From Thermodesulfobacteriota bacterium (GTDB taxonomy: Bacteria; Desulfobacterota; WTBG01; CAIYCZ01; CAIRTM01), in NCBI GenBank assembly GCA_028278025.1, contig JANQFE010000062.1, positions 1 through 40,841 on the forward strand: DNA of 40,841 bases, given 5' to 3'. Below the pieces are notes generated by a model, which saw nothing but the letters and a program-made list of their open reading frames with translations, ran no database searches and was not told the origin of the DNA. This document shows positions 1 through 9,695 of this stretch, piece by piece; within the stretch, counting starts at the first letter, position 1, and each line of letters starts with the position of its first letter. A program made the translations under genes and the position numbers.

Positions 1-110
1 GTGCGAGGGCAAGGGCGGTGCGAGCCGCCGATCATGCATACAAATGATACAGCCGTTGCGAGCACTTAGCCCGCAGCAAACGCACCGACTGTTTCCAGCG
101 GTTGAACTGC
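1..110 (+). repeat. Palindromic intergenic repeat, copy E1 (left end may be cut by the window)
   Basis: This non-coding stretch lies downstream of the hybrid kinase gene that ends at 155. Positions 9-26 match 23822-23839 at 16 of 18 bases, and 58-81 match 23870-23893 at 21 of 24. Positions 84-107 are identical, on the opposite strand, to 27586-27609 (24 of 24). It begins with GTGCG and carries CGCAC at 79-85, so it can fold back on itself. It belongs to the same family as the elements near 23.8, 27.6 and 36.6 kb. Function is unknown. Confidence 0.6.
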
Positions 111-154
111 TAAAATAAATGTTGAAGTGCACTAGCCCGGGAAAATGTATTTAT

Positions 155-2758
155 TCAGAATACCCATTTTTTGAGCATTGCAAATACAATCTCCCGCTTA
201 ATGGGTTTGGTAATATAATCGCTCATTCCGGCATCCAGACAGTTCTGTCGATCGCCCTTGGATACGTTGGCGGTCATGGCAACAATAGGTATAGTTGCTG
301 TTTGCTGATTCGTGTTGCGTGTTGCGGATTTCTCTGCGGTGTGCTGTAGCTCCCGGGCCCGGATCTGCCTGGTAGCCTCAAGGCCGTTCAGTTCGGGCAT
401 TTGCATATCCATAAATATGATACTGTACTTACCCGGCTCTGCTACGAATTTGTCAACCGCTTCTCGGCCATTATGAGCAACATCAACAGTATAGCCTGCC
501 CTGGTCAGCAGCTTTACGGCAAGTTTTTGATTAACGGGATTATCCTCAGCCAGCAGTATTGAGATCGAATGCTTGGCATCTTCCCGCATTGAATACTGCG
601 TAACAATTTCCTGTTCCGGCGTTCTCTGTTTTGTCAAGGACACCTCAGCTAAAAGCCGCTCAATCATTTTCAGCAACTTAATTCTATTGATTGGTTTCGG
701 TAAAAAACCGCTGAATCCGGCCTCTCTGCATTTGCGTACCCCCTCTTCAATAAAAGAAGAAAATGCCAGCAACGGCAAAGCACCATGGTCCAGTTCACGA
801 ATGCTTCTGGCAACATCATATCCACTTTTACCGGGCATCATGATGTCAAACACACCTATGTCAAAGGGGTTGTTGTCTGCAAGGGCACGCTGAAAAGCTG
901 CAATGGTGTCCTCAGCATTTGCACAGGCAACAACATGCATCTGGGCCGACCTTAATACATGCGTAAGAATTTCAAGATTTGAGGCATTATCATCGACAAT
1001 CAGAACCTTCTTACCTGCAAGGGCTATCGGTACAAATCGTTTGTTCTGTTTTTTTTCGGCTTGCCTGAACCGGGCTGTAAAGTTAAATATACTCCCTTGG
1101 CCTGATTCACTCTCTACCCAAACGTCACCGTCCATAAGATGAGCTATTCTCTTGCAGATAGAAAGCCCCAGCCCCGTACCGCCATATTTCCGTGTAGCAG
1201 AGGTATCGGCCTGCTGGAATAAGTCAAATATGGATGCAAGCTTCTCTTTAGGAATACCAATGCCGGTATCCCGGATTTTCGCATGAATCAGAATCTCTCC
1301 GTTTCGTTCCTCCTCAACCTCAAGGTTGAGCTCTATTTCCCCTTTAGCGGTAAACTTGGCTGCATTGTCCATAAGATTAGTAAGAACCTGTTTGAAACGA
1401 TAGGGGTCACCGATAACCTTGGAAGGCAGGTTGTCGTCAATCCTACACAGTAGTTCTATATCCGGCCCTTTAATATGAGGACGGATCAGTTCGCATACAT
1501 CATAGGTCAGCATCTCAATATCAAAATCAACCTGTTCAAGTTCTATCCGGTCTGCTTCTATCTTGGAAAAATCAAGAATATCATTTATCAGCGCAAGCAG
1601 TTTCGCTGCACTCTTCTTAATAGTGCGTGCATATTCTTTCTGCTCTCCGGTAAGATTACTGTCGAGCAGCATCTCACTAAAACCAATAATGCCGTTCATA
1701 GGCGTACGGATTTCATGACTCATATTTGCCAGAAATGCAGTCTTGGACTGGTTGGCAGCTTCTGCAGACTGCTTTGATTTAACCAGCCCCTGCTCTGTTC
1801 TGCGCTGTTCGGTTCTGTCTCGCATGGTAATAAACGAGTGAATTGTTTCACCCTGCTCGTTTTGCAAAAAGGCAATATTTGCAATAATCGGAATAATTTT
1901 CTGTTCCCGGTTCACTAAATAGGTGTTCCAGCCGGATATAATTCCTTCTGAGAGACATCGATTTATATGTTCTGATTGTTCCTGCAAGTATCCTTCATCA
2001 ATGGATACTGCCTCACCTGTTGTAGATGTATAGACCCCGCACTCGCTTACGGCAAAAGCATATATCGGTTTGCCCAGCACCTGCTCATCGGTAAAACCAA
2101 GCATATCCAGCAGCGCCTTGTTTGTTTTGATGAGATGTCCATTACGGTCACCGACAGCAATCGGATCAGAAGAGCTTGTTATGAGACTTTCCAGGTTCTC
2201 TTTGGTTTTATTCAGCTCTTCAGCAGCCTGTTTCCTTTGATCAATTTCTTCGGAGACTTTTGTGTTCTTCTCTTGCAATTCTTTAGCCTGTATGTCGAGT
2301 CTATCACGCTGATGACTGAGCATATCCTCTGCGCGCTTGCGCTCAAAAATCTCCAGGTTAATCCTTATGGCTAAATCACTCATGCGGCCGACTAATGCCC
2401 CGATAAGTATGCATCCTACTGTTCCGGAAACACCGGAAGCCCCCAGAAAAACCCTGCCCCACCAGGGAATACCCAGTACTACAGCCATAAAAAAATTTGC
2501 CGGCAGTGTCAGTACACCGGCCAGTATGCCGGGCACCATCCCGAACATCCACCCCACTACAATAACCGGTATGATAACCGTTATTGCCATCCCATGCCCG
2601 GTTTTGTAATTAAGAAACGTAAAGCACATCGTATAAACAAAGATTGAAACAAGGGTGGCTATTACAGCAGTTTTAGTGCTGCGGTGAGGCTTTTGCTGCT
2701 CATCAGCCGTGATCAGCTGGTTATCATGAAGTAATGCCGTCTGGTTTTCTGCTGCCAT
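155..2758 (-). CDS. Membrane hybrid sensor histidine kinase with two receiver domains (paralogue 1)
   Basis: About 867 residues. The N-terminal ~30-130 holds several hydrophobic segments (putative membrane sensor). A coiled coil (~135-190) and a PAS-like domain (~190-325) follow. The HisKA motif SHEIRTPMNG has its phospho-accepting His near 348. The HATPase has N-box residues (NLMDNAAKF) and the G boxes DTGIGIP and GGTGLGLSI. Two receiver domains follow, with acceptor Asp near 638 (FDIMMPG) and 784 (MDMQMPELNG). There is no Hpt domain, so phosphotransfer to an output must use another protein. I chose the second ATG because GGGAG sits seven bases upstream; the first ATG (2776) has no such site. 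It lies 49 bases after its neighbour paralogue, with the same domain order. Sensor class is certain; the signal is unknown. Confidence 0.93.
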   Translation of the reverse strand: MAAENQTALLHDNQLITADEQQKPHRSTKTAVIATLVSIFVYTMCFTFLNYKTGHGMAITVIIPVIVVGWMFGMVPGILAGVLTLPANFFMAVVLGIPWWGRVFLGASGVSGTVGCILIGALVGRMSDLAIRINLEIFERKRAEDMLSHQRDRLDIQAKELQEKNTKVSEEIDQRKQAAEELNKTKENLESLITSSSDPIAVGDRNGHLIKTNKALLDMLGFTDEQVLGKPIYAFAVSECGVYTSTTGEAVSIDEGYLQEQSEHINRCLSEGIISGWNTYLVNREQKIIPIIANIAFLQNEQGETIHSFITMRDRTEQRRTEQGLVKSKQSAEAANQSKTAFLANMSHEIRTPMNGIIGFSEMLLDSNLTGEQKEYARTIKKSAAKLLALINDILDFSKIEADRIELEQVDFDIEMLTYDVCELIRPHIKGPDIELLCRIDDNLPSKVIGDPYRFKQVLTNLMDNAAKFTAKGEIELNLEVEEERNGEILIHAKIRDTGIGIPKEKLASIFDLFQQADTSATRKYGGTGLGLSICKRIAHLMDGDVWVESESGQGSIFNFTARFRQAEKKQNKRFVPIALAGKKVLIVDDNASNLEILTHVLRSAQMHVVACANAEDTIAAFQRALADNNPFDIGVFDIMMPGKSGYDVARSIRELDHGALPLLAFSSFIEEGVRKCREAGFSGFLPKPINRIKLLKMIERLLAEVSLTKQRTPEQEIVTQYSMREDAKHSISILLAEDNPVNQKLAVKLLTRAGYTVDVAHNGREAVDKFVAEPGKYSIIFMDMQMPELNGLEATRQIRARELQHTAEKSATRNTNQQTATIPIVAMTANVSKGDRQNCLDAGMSDYITKPIKREIVFAMLKKWVF

Positions 2759-2807
2759 ATAGTGCTCCCTGGACATCGCAACGTTGCTTACAACTGATAC
2801 AGCAATC

Positions 2808-5456
2808 CTAAATCAGGCAATAGCTGTTTGCATTGACCCATTTATTCAGCATTTCAAAGACAACTTCCCGTTTAATAGGCTTGGTAATATAATCATTCAT
2901 CCCTGCTGTCAGACATTTTTCACGATCACCTTTCATTGCGTTGGCGGTCACCGCAATAATGGGTATAGCTCGTGTTTCGGTGTTCTCTTGGGAAGACTGC
3001 TGAGCCCTGCCGGTAGCCTCCCAACCCCTAATTTCTCTGGTGGCGTCAAGCCCATTGAGTTCCGGCATTTGTATATCCATAAGGATAACATCATACTTTT
3101 GCGGCGCTGCCGTAAAAAGTTCTACAGCCTCTTTCCCATTGTTGGCAACTTCAACCCTATAGCCACCCTTAGTAAGCATCTTTACCGCAAGATTCTGATT
3201 GACGGGGTTGTCTTCAGCCAGAAGTATTGAGGAAGCATATTTTTGATCTTCACGTAGTGAATAGTGGGTAACAATCTTAGTATCTCTGCTTTTTTGACCT
3301 TCTGCACAGGCCGCATCAGCCAACAGCCGCTCCATCATTGCAAATAATTTAATCCGGTTGATAGGCTTGGTTAAAAAACCATTAAAGCCTGCATCCTCAC
3401 AGTTTTTTGCACTGCCTTCCGCCAGCGAAGAAAATGCAAGCAAGGGTATAGTGTCTCCCACTAATGAGCGAATTTTTTGTACAAGCTCACAGCCGTTCAT
3501 ATCCGGCATAGTAATATCAAGTATGCCGATATCGAATACTTTGCCGTCCTTACAGGTAGTGCGGATAGTATCCAACGCCTCCTGCGCGCGCGCAAATCCG
3601 CTCACAGACATTCCAGCCGATTCAAGCATATGGGCCAAAATTTCAAGGTTTTGGGGATTATCATCCACAATCAGGACTCGTTTGCCGGAAAAAGCGACAG
3701 GCACAGGACGTTTTGTCTGGGCAATATCGGCATGTTTAAGCCATGCTGTAAAATGAAATATGCTTCCTTTGCCAACCTCACTTTCAGCCCAGACATTACC
3801 GCCCATGATGTTTGCTATTCTTCTGCAAATTGACAGCCCCAGCCCGGTACCACCGTACTGTCTGGTTATAGAACTGTCTGCCTGTTGAAATACTTCAAAA
3901 ATGGATTCAAGTTTATCTTCGGCAATACCGACCCCACTGTCTTTAATTGTTGAATGAATCAGGTAACGATCGCTCTGTTCGACTTCAACATCCAGGGTTA
4001 ACTCTATTACACCGGTTTCAGTAAATTTCACGGCGTTTCCCATCAGATTCACCAACACCTGCCTGAAACGGTGGGGGTCCGTCATAACCTTGGCAGGCAG
4101 GTCATCGCCGATTCGGCATAGCACATGTATATCCTTACTGCCTATTTTGGGCTTTATGAGTTCGCATACGTCATAGGCCAGCATTTCAATATCACAATCA
4201 ATCTCGGTAAAATCAATGGTACCTGCTTCAATTTTGGAAAAATCAAGAATATCGTTTATCAAAGACAGCAGGGCTTCACCGCTGCGCTTGATTGTCAGAG
4301 CAAAGTCAGCCTGCTCCGCATTCAGATCCGTCTCAAGCAGCATATCGGTAAACCCTATCACTCCGTTCATGGGTGTACGGATCTCATGACTCATATTGGC
4401 CAGAAATGTGTTTTTAGACTGGTTGGCGATCTCGGCCGTCTCCTTGGCTTGCAGGAGACGTTTTTGTGATTTGCGCTCTTCAGTGATGTCATGCATGATC
4501 CTAAACGACCCGATAATCTCACCCCTTTTACTGTACAACAGTGAAATGCTTTCCATAATCGGGATAATTTTTTGCTCTTTATTGATCAGGTAGGTTGACC
4601 AATTATTAACTTTACCCTTTTCAAACAGCCGGGTTATCATCTTGGAGTTGGTGGTAAAAAAATCAGCATCTATAGTTATCAGCTCTCCGGTAATAGACTG
4701 GTAATCACCGGTTTCAACAGGCGCAAACATATATGTTTGCTTGCTGGCCACCTCCTGTTGCGAGTATCCGGTCACCTTCAGGAAGGCTTTATTTGCGGTA
4801 AGAACATTGCCGTTATTATCACCAATGAGTATAGGATCTAAAGAAATATCTATGAGTTTTTCCAGTTCTTCTTTTTTTTCCCGCATCTCTTCAACAATAC
4901 GTCTGCGCCCATCACTTTCCGTCTCCAGCCTCCGGTTAATTCCCTGCAATTGCTCTGTTTGTTTTGCAAGCCTCTTGTGATGCCTTTTCACCTCATCTTC
5001 AGCCCGCTTGCGCTCAGCCAGCTCCGTCCTGAACCGTACCGTAAGATCACGCATACGGCCCACAATGGCTCCAATGAGCACTATGGCAACCGTGCCTATA
5101 ATACTGGTTCCGAGCGTGTAGCCTTCATCAGTTAATCCGGCTCCGACAAGCAATCGCAAAGCTACATTTGCAGGCAAACTGAGCACACCCGTAAGAATAC
5201 CCGGCCAGAGCCCGAACAGCCATCCTATCACAACAACAGGAATTAAACCTGATATAGACATCTGCCGTCCGACAGTCAGATACATTATGATAAAAGTGCC
5301 GACATAAAACAAAATTGACAGAACAATCAGCACAGCAGTTATTTTGTAATTTATCTTTTTGACTGTTGCCTGCTTCATATCATTCACATCACTTACAGCT
5401 CCGCCTTCTAATCCTTTGCCGCTTTCAAGAATATCCGTAAGGTCCTGTGCTGCCAT
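2808..5456 (-). CDS. Membrane hybrid sensor histidine kinase with two receiver domains (paralogue 2)
   Basis: 882 residues with the same layout as the next gene downstream: N-terminal membrane segments (~38-135), coiled coil, PAS-like domain (~200-325), HisKA with SHEIRTPMNG (His near 357), HATPase with DSGVGIA and GGTGLGLSI, then two receiver domains (LDITMPDMNG and MDIQMPELNG). The C-terminal motifs MNDYITKPIKRE and WVN closely match the paralogue, so the pair looks like a tandem duplication. The membrane segments share a WLFG-PGIL-LPAN pattern with the paralogue, suggesting a common type of input domain with diverged residues. The ribosome site before the ATG is weak. It probably belongs to the kaiBC-linked transcription unit, although a 249-base AT-rich gap separates it from the GGDEF gene. 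Confidence 0.93.
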   Translation of the reverse strand: MAAQDLTDILESGKGLEGGAVSDVNDMKQATVKKINYKITAVLIVLSILFYVGTFIIMYLTVGRQMSISGLIPVVVIGWLFGLWPGILTGVLSLPANVALRLLVGAGLTDEGYTLGTSIIGTVAIVLIGAIVGRMRDLTVRFRTELAERKRAEDEVKRHHKRLAKQTEQLQGINRRLETESDGRRRIVEEMREKKEELEKLIDISLDPILIGDNNGNVLTANKAFLKVTGYSQQEVASKQTYMFAPVETGDYQSITGELITIDADFFTTNSKMITRLFEKGKVNNWSTYLINKEQKIIPIMESISLLYSKRGEIIGSFRIMHDITEERKSQKRLLQAKETAEIANQSKNTFLANMSHEIRTPMNGVIGFTDMLLETDLNAEQADFALTIKRSGEALLSLINDILDFSKIEAGTIDFTEIDCDIEMLAYDVCELIKPKIGSKDIHVLCRIGDDLPAKVMTDPHRFRQVLVNLMGNAVKFTETGVIELTLDVEVEQSDRYLIHSTIKDSGVGIAEDKLESIFEVFQQADSSITRQYGGTGLGLSICRRIANIMGGNVWAESEVGKGSIFHFTAWLKHADIAQTKRPVPVAFSGKRVLIVDDNPQNLEILAHMLESAGMSVSGFARAQEALDTIRTTCKDGKVFDIGILDITMPDMNGCELVQKIRSLVGDTIPLLAFSSLAEGSAKNCEDAGFNGFLTKPINRIKLFAMMERLLADAACAEGQKSRDTKIVTHYSLREDQKYASSILLAEDNPVNQNLAVKMLTKGGYRVEVANNGKEAVELFTAAPQKYDVILMDIQMPELNGLDATREIRGWEATGRAQQSSQENTETRAIPIIAVTANAMKGDREKCLTAGMNDYITKPIKREVVFEMLNKWVNANSYCLI

Positions 5457-5705
5457 GCTACTTGTGCTGATTTTCGTTAGATACTGGTTAAAAAACGGTC
5501 GTAGTTTAATACCAATTTATAAAATATATATTTATTTTATAAGTTTAACATACACATGACCCGTCATACACGCTTAACTAGTGAGAATATCGCTAAAAAG
5601 ATGGTTGAACTTTAATATTAATAATTTTTTGAAAAGGTGGTTTGCAGATTGCAAGGATGGCAGACAGGTAAAGCAAAAAATTTTTTTTAATTAAAAAAAC
5701 CTATT
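5457..5705. other. AT-rich gap between the GGDEF gene and the tandem kinases
   Basis: This 249-base stretch has no credible ORF. It contains A/T runs (for example around 5520-5540 and 5680-5700). I see no strong terminator stem, so the kinases could still be transcribed with the upstream clock genes or from a promoter inside this gap. No clear -35/-10 pair was found. Confidence 0.4.
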
Positions 5706-7706
5706 TTAGGGGGGCGTTACTTCTGTAAATACAACTATTTGATTCTTGCCGGATTGCTTTGCCCGGTATAGAGATCTATCGCAAACAGAGACAAGCTCAT
5801 CAGGGTTTTTTAAGTAGTTATTTGACAGGGCCGCAATGCCTGTGCTCACTGTTGTATTAAAGGACTCGGCTTCATAGGTAAATACATGTTCGGCAATCGT
5901 TTTCCTGAACCGTTCACACACCTTCAGGGCATTCTTACTGCTCGTACTCGGCAGGATTACCGCAAACTCCTCGCCCCCATAACGGCACACCAGGTCGCTC
6001 TGCCGGAAACAGTCATTGAGCATACGGCCGAATTGCGATAAAAGCATATCTCCGGCAGGATGCCCGTAGGTATCGTTAATCTGTTTAAAATCATCCAGGT
6101 CCATGATACACAGAACCAGCCCTGAGTTGTATCTCTTGGCCCTGGCTACTTCCCGTTCAAGGGCCTCAGTAAAAAATCGTCTATTGTACAGACCTGTTAA
6201 TTCGTCCCGGACAGCCATGCGGGCCATCCGATCCATGGCATGTTTAATTTCCTGCTTCAGACGATGCTTCTCCAGGGCATTCATGATGCAGCGTGACAGG
6301 GATTTCTTGCCCAACCGCTCTTTCGGCAGATAATCATAAGCGCCGGCCTGGATAATCTGTGAGGCAATCATTTCATCACCCTGCCCCGTAATGACAACAA
6401 CGGGAATTTCCACCTCATTGTTGTCAAGCAGTTTGAAAAACTCCAAGGAGTTCCCATCAGGTAAAATATGGTCCAGCAGCACAAAATCAACCTGGCTGCT
6501 TTTAAGGCTTTGAAATGCTTCTTCAATACTTTTTGCATGCAAAATATTTATTCTAGGATTATCTTTAAGTAACTTTTTGATTTTTTCAAAATCCTCAACT
6601 AAATCTTCTACCGAAAGCACTGCAATCTCAGGATCAAAATTGATAATAAAGGTATCAGCATCATAGGATTTTACCTCATACCGGGGGACTTTTTGCATCT
6701 TGCGTACAATGTCTTTAATCTGTCCGCCGGATTCTTTTACCAAGTTAATATGTCTTTCCAACCGTTCAGGGTCTTCAACATCGTCCTGCATTAAATCAAC
6801 AGATTGCAGCAGCACTGATAGCGGTTGGCTTAATTCATGGGCGGTGGCACCGGCCATCTGGAGCAACAGCTTGAGCCTTTCTTCTTCTATGACCGACTTC
6901 TGCTGCTGCAAAATCGTTTTATTTGCTTTTTCCAATTCGGCAACCGTCTTCTTAAGCTTGCTGTTGGCTTTCCCCAAAGCATCTTCCATCTTCTTTCGTT
7001 CAGTAATATCCCGTAGCGATGCCAGCAAAACCTTTTTCCCCTGCCATTCCATACGAACAGTCCGCATTTCTACCACAGGTGTAGTGCCATCCCGCCGTAC
7101 AAGCTCTATCTCTACGGCACCGCTGTCGACAGCAGGAAACCCGAAGGGCTGGCCCACAAGTTCATCCGCTGTCCTGTTGAGCAACACCTCTGCAGCCGGA
7201 TTGACAAAAAGCACACTGCCTGCATGATCCATAACAATAATGCCGTCTGCGTTGCTGGTAATTATTGTGCGCAGATTCGCTTCAGAGGATCTGAGGGCCT
7301 CGGCAGCTTTTTTACGCTCAACAGCATACAGTACGGCATGCAGTAGTAATCTGTCATTTATTTCACTTTTCGTAAGATAATCCTGGGCACCGTCCTGCAC
7401 TGCCGCGAGGCCGAAAGTTGCATCTTCCCGACCGGTTAAAACAATGACCGGTATGTTCGGGACACAGTCCCTAAGATTCTGAAATGTTGCAAGTCCCTGG
7501 GAGTCCGGCAAAGACAGGTCGAGAAGGACGATATCCGGCTGTGAGGATGCCAAAACCTCTTTGCCGCTTGCCATGCTGTCTGCGTGGTCAAGATGCATCT
7601 CAATATCCTTAATGCTCCTAAGCATTTCTCTGACAAGCCGCTCATCACCGGGGTTGTCTTCTATCAGCAGGATATTCAGTTTCTTTTGCTGGACTTTGGA
7701 CGGCAT
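5706..7706 (-). CDS. REC-PAS-HisKA-like-REC-GGDEF diguanylate cyclase
   Basis: About 666 residues. The first receiver has acceptor Asp near 63 ([11 protein letters not shown]). A PAS domain (~140-240) and coiled coil follow. Next is a helix pair resembling a HisKA H-box (TAHELSQPLS, His near 290), but no HATPase domain follows. A second receiver (Asp near 412, LLDHILPDG) leads to a GGDEF domain with RYGGEEF near 577-581. An RxxD motif lies five residues before it, so both the active site and the product-inhibition I-site look intact. It should make cyclic-di-GMP in the cytoplasm under control of two phosphorylation inputs. I chose ATG 7706 over the GTG at 7715 because AAAAGGTG precedes the ATG at good spacing. 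It follows kaiC, so it is a plausible clock output. Confidence 0.93.
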   Translation of the reverse strand: MPSKVQQKKLNILLIEDNPGDERLVREMLRSIKDIEMHLDHADSMASGKEVLASSQPDIVLLDLSLPDSQGLATFQNLRDCVPNIPVIVLTGREDATFGLAAVQDGAQDYLTKSEINDRLLLHAVLYAVERKKAAEALRSSEANLRTIITSNADGIIVMDHAGSVLFVNPAAEVLLNRTADELVGQPFGFPAVDSGAVEIELVRRDGTTPVVEMRTVRMEWQGKKVLLASLRDITERKKMEDALGKANSKLKKTVAELEKANKTILQQQKSVIEEERLKLLLQMAGATAHELSQPLSVLLQSVDLMQDDVEDPERLERHINLVKESGGQIKDIVRKMQKVPRYEVKSYDADTFIINFDPEIAVLSVEDLVEDFEKIKKLLKDNPRINILHAKSIEEAFQSLKSSQVDFVLLDHILPDGNSLEFFKLLDNNEVEIPVVVITGQGDEMIASQIIQAGAYDYLPKERLGKKSLSRCIMNALEKHRLKQEIKHAMDRMARMAVRDELTGLYNRRFFTEALEREVARAKRYNSGLVLCIMDLDDFKQINDTYGHPAGDMLLSQFGRMLNDCFRQSDLVCRYGGEEFAVILPSTSSKNALKVCERFRKTIAEHVFTYEAESFNTTVSTGIAALSNNYLKNPDELVSVCDRSLYRAKQSGKNQIVVFTEVTPP

Positions 7707-7794
7707 GAAGTTCACCTTTTTACTGTTAAGAATTGATGCTCAGCACCGGATTATTAACGTTTACTTCCGGATTTCAAATGGCTAATCTCTATTA

Positions 7795-9306
7795 TTATTC
7801 TTTAAATAGTCCGTTAAGCCTTTCCAGTTCCCCTGTCTTAATATACACGGCATTACCCGAAAGGATTCCGCTGATATTGCGAAACGGTTCTTTAATATGC
7901 ATGCCCTCACCGTCAATGGCAAACTCTCGTATCTCCTTATCGTGCATTGAGCCGCGCATCTTCAAAACGGTAATGCCCCGGCGCATTTCACCAAGAATTT
8001 CCACATAGCGCAGTAGGATTATAGAGTCGGTAATGGTTGAAATATGCGCCTCGGTTACCGAAGTACCGCCCAAAAGCGTAGGGGTTGTTGCGGTAAAAAG
8101 CCCTGCAATCTCCTGATGCTTGATGAATGATGTCAGGCCGATCACAAACTCACGAAAGCCTTTTATGGTGGAGACCCGCTCCAGGGCCGACAGACTGTCT
8201 AGTGCCAGACGGTTTGGTTTAAAATCCTCAATCTGTGCCTTAATATTGATCAAATGATCCTCAAGCCCGGCGGTCTCCGGATACAGGCAGACAACTTTTA
8301 GCTGACCTTTTTTCTCCATTTCTTCAAAATCATATCCCCACCCCGTAGCATTACGGAAAAGCTGGTCCTGGCTTTCTTCAAAGGCAAACAGCAAACATCG
8401 TTCCCCGTTTTTAACACCGCCTGCTGTGAACTCAGTTACCATAAGGGTTTTACCGTTTCCGGTTGCCCCTGAGACAAGGATAATGGAATCACGGAAAAAC
8501 CCTCCGCCGCACATCTTATCCAGTTCATTACAGCCCGAAGTAATACGGACATTGGATGACTTCTGCTTGAGCTCAATAGCCGAGAGCGGGATCACAATGA
8601 TACCCTCATCAGGCATAATGCTGAAAGGCCATTCACCTTTACGGTGCGATGCCCCCCGGAACTTGAGTATTTCAATAGTCCGCCTCCGTTTTTCTTCTTC
8701 AAGTACGTTGCGAATGATAATAACATTATCCGAAACAAATTCTTCCACACCAAAGCGTGCTATTTCTCCGTATTCCTCTGTACGCTCGGATGTCATCAGG
8801 GCGGTCACCTGCATCTTTTTTACGGCTACAGCAATTCTAAACAGCTCCTTACGCACAATGGCGGCATTTTCAAACTGGCTGAATATCGCCCCGATAGAGT
8901 CAAGCACAATGCGTTTTGCCTGTACTTTGTTAACGGCATGCTCGATCCGGGCCAGCAATGCGCCCATGTCAAATTCACCGGTCACTATTGCATCGTTCTC
9001 GGGGTTTGGAGAAGCATCTACAAAAGCCCATTGCCCCTTTTGTTCCCATTGACTGATATCCCAGCCGAAGGTATACATATTCCTGCGTATATCCTGGGGG
9101 GACTCCTCAAAGGTAACAAAGACACCGTTCTGATGCACATTTTTAATGCCTTCAGCAAGAAACTGGGCAGCAAAAATGGTCTTGCCGCTGCCTGATGTTC
9201 CTGAGACCAGTGTGGTTCTTCCTTCGGGCAGACCGCTATTACTGATAAAATCAAATCCTGGAATATGAGTCTCTATCTTTTTTATCGTTTCAGCATTACT
9301 TTTCAT
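7795..9306 (-). CDS. kaiC: Circadian clock ATPase KaiC
   Basis: 503 residues with two RecA-like domains. CI has Walker A GTSGSGKT (36-43) and the catalytic glutamate pair in FVTFEESP (67-68). CII has Walker A GATGNGKT (280-287) and a glutamate pair at 310-311. The autophosphorylation region SVTEAHISTITD keeps residues equivalent to Synechococcus KaiC T426, S431 and T432 (here 418, 423, 424), followed by the conserved segment ILGEMRRGITVLKMRGS. In cyanobacteria KaiC is the hexameric oscillator core with autokinase, autophosphatase and slow ATPase activity. The tail after FRNISG is shorter than in Synechococcus, where that tail binds KaiA. A strong GGGGGAGGG ribosome site precedes the ATG. kaiB lies 69 bases upstream in the same direction. 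Confidence 0.97.
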   Translation of the reverse strand: MKSNAETIKKIETHIPGFDFISNSGLPEGRTTLVSGTSGSGKTIFAAQFLAEGIKNVHQNGVFVTFEESPQDIRRNMYTFGWDISQWEQKGQWAFVDASPNPENDAIVTGEFDMGALLARIEHAVNKVQAKRIVLDSIGAIFSQFENAAIVRKELFRIAVAVKKMQVTALMTSERTEEYGEIARFGVEEFVSDNVIIIRNVLEEEKRRRTIEILKFRGASHRKGEWPFSIMPDEGIIVIPLSAIELKQKSSNVRITSGCNELDKMCGGGFFRDSIILVSGATGNGKTLMVTEFTAGGVKNGERCLLFAFEESQDQLFRNATGWGYDFEEMEKKGQLKVVCLYPETAGLEDHLINIKAQIEDFKPNRLALDSLSALERVSTIKGFREFVIGLTSFIKHQEIAGLFTATTPTLLGGTSVTEAHISTITDSIILLRYVEILGEMRRGITVLKMRGSMHDKEIREFAIDGEGMHIKEPFRNISGILSGNAVYIKTGELERLNGLFKE

Positions 9307-9375
9307 CTCGCCCTCCCCCTATATTTTTTATAATATCCTGTTCATACATTTGTCTGAATTACATTTTTAATCATC

Positions 9376-9663
9376 TCACTCTTCACAGGTGAGCTTTTGC
9401 AAATCAAGCCCTATCAGCACTTTCTCTTTATCTGAAAGATCACCGATTATACGCCTTACCGGTGGAGGCAACTCTCTAATGAGGGTGGGAGTGGCTAATA
9501 TTTTTTCGTTTTCGGCAAGCTGGGGCCGCTCAAGCACATCCACAACCGTGAGTTCATACTCCATTCCGAGTTCATTTTTACAGATCGCTTCTAGGTTGGC
9601 TATGGCCTTTTGCGTGCGAAGCGTTTTACCGGTAACATAAAGTTTCAATATTATTTTATTCAT
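9376..9663 (-). CDS. kaiB: Circadian clock protein KaiB
   Basis: 95 residues, close to the normal KaiB length. It carries the N-terminal LKLYVTG strand, the [12 protein letters not shown] segment and the family signature [22 protein letters not shown] followed by [11 protein letters not shown]. KaiB switches to a thioredoxin-like fold and binds the CI ring of phosphorylated KaiC. The C-terminal acidic tail of cyanobacterial KaiB is shortened to a few residues. GAGGT lies just before the ATG. It sits between the receiver/helical protein and kaiC, as kaiB does in kaiABC operons. Confidence 0.97.
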   Translation of the reverse strand: MNKIILKLYVTGKTLRTQKAIANLEAICKNELGMEYELTVVDVLERPQLAENEKILATPTLIRELPPPVRRIIGDLSDKEKVLIGLDLQKLTCEE

Positions 9664-9695
9664 CTTATACCTCGCGATTATTTTGGTTTCCCACC

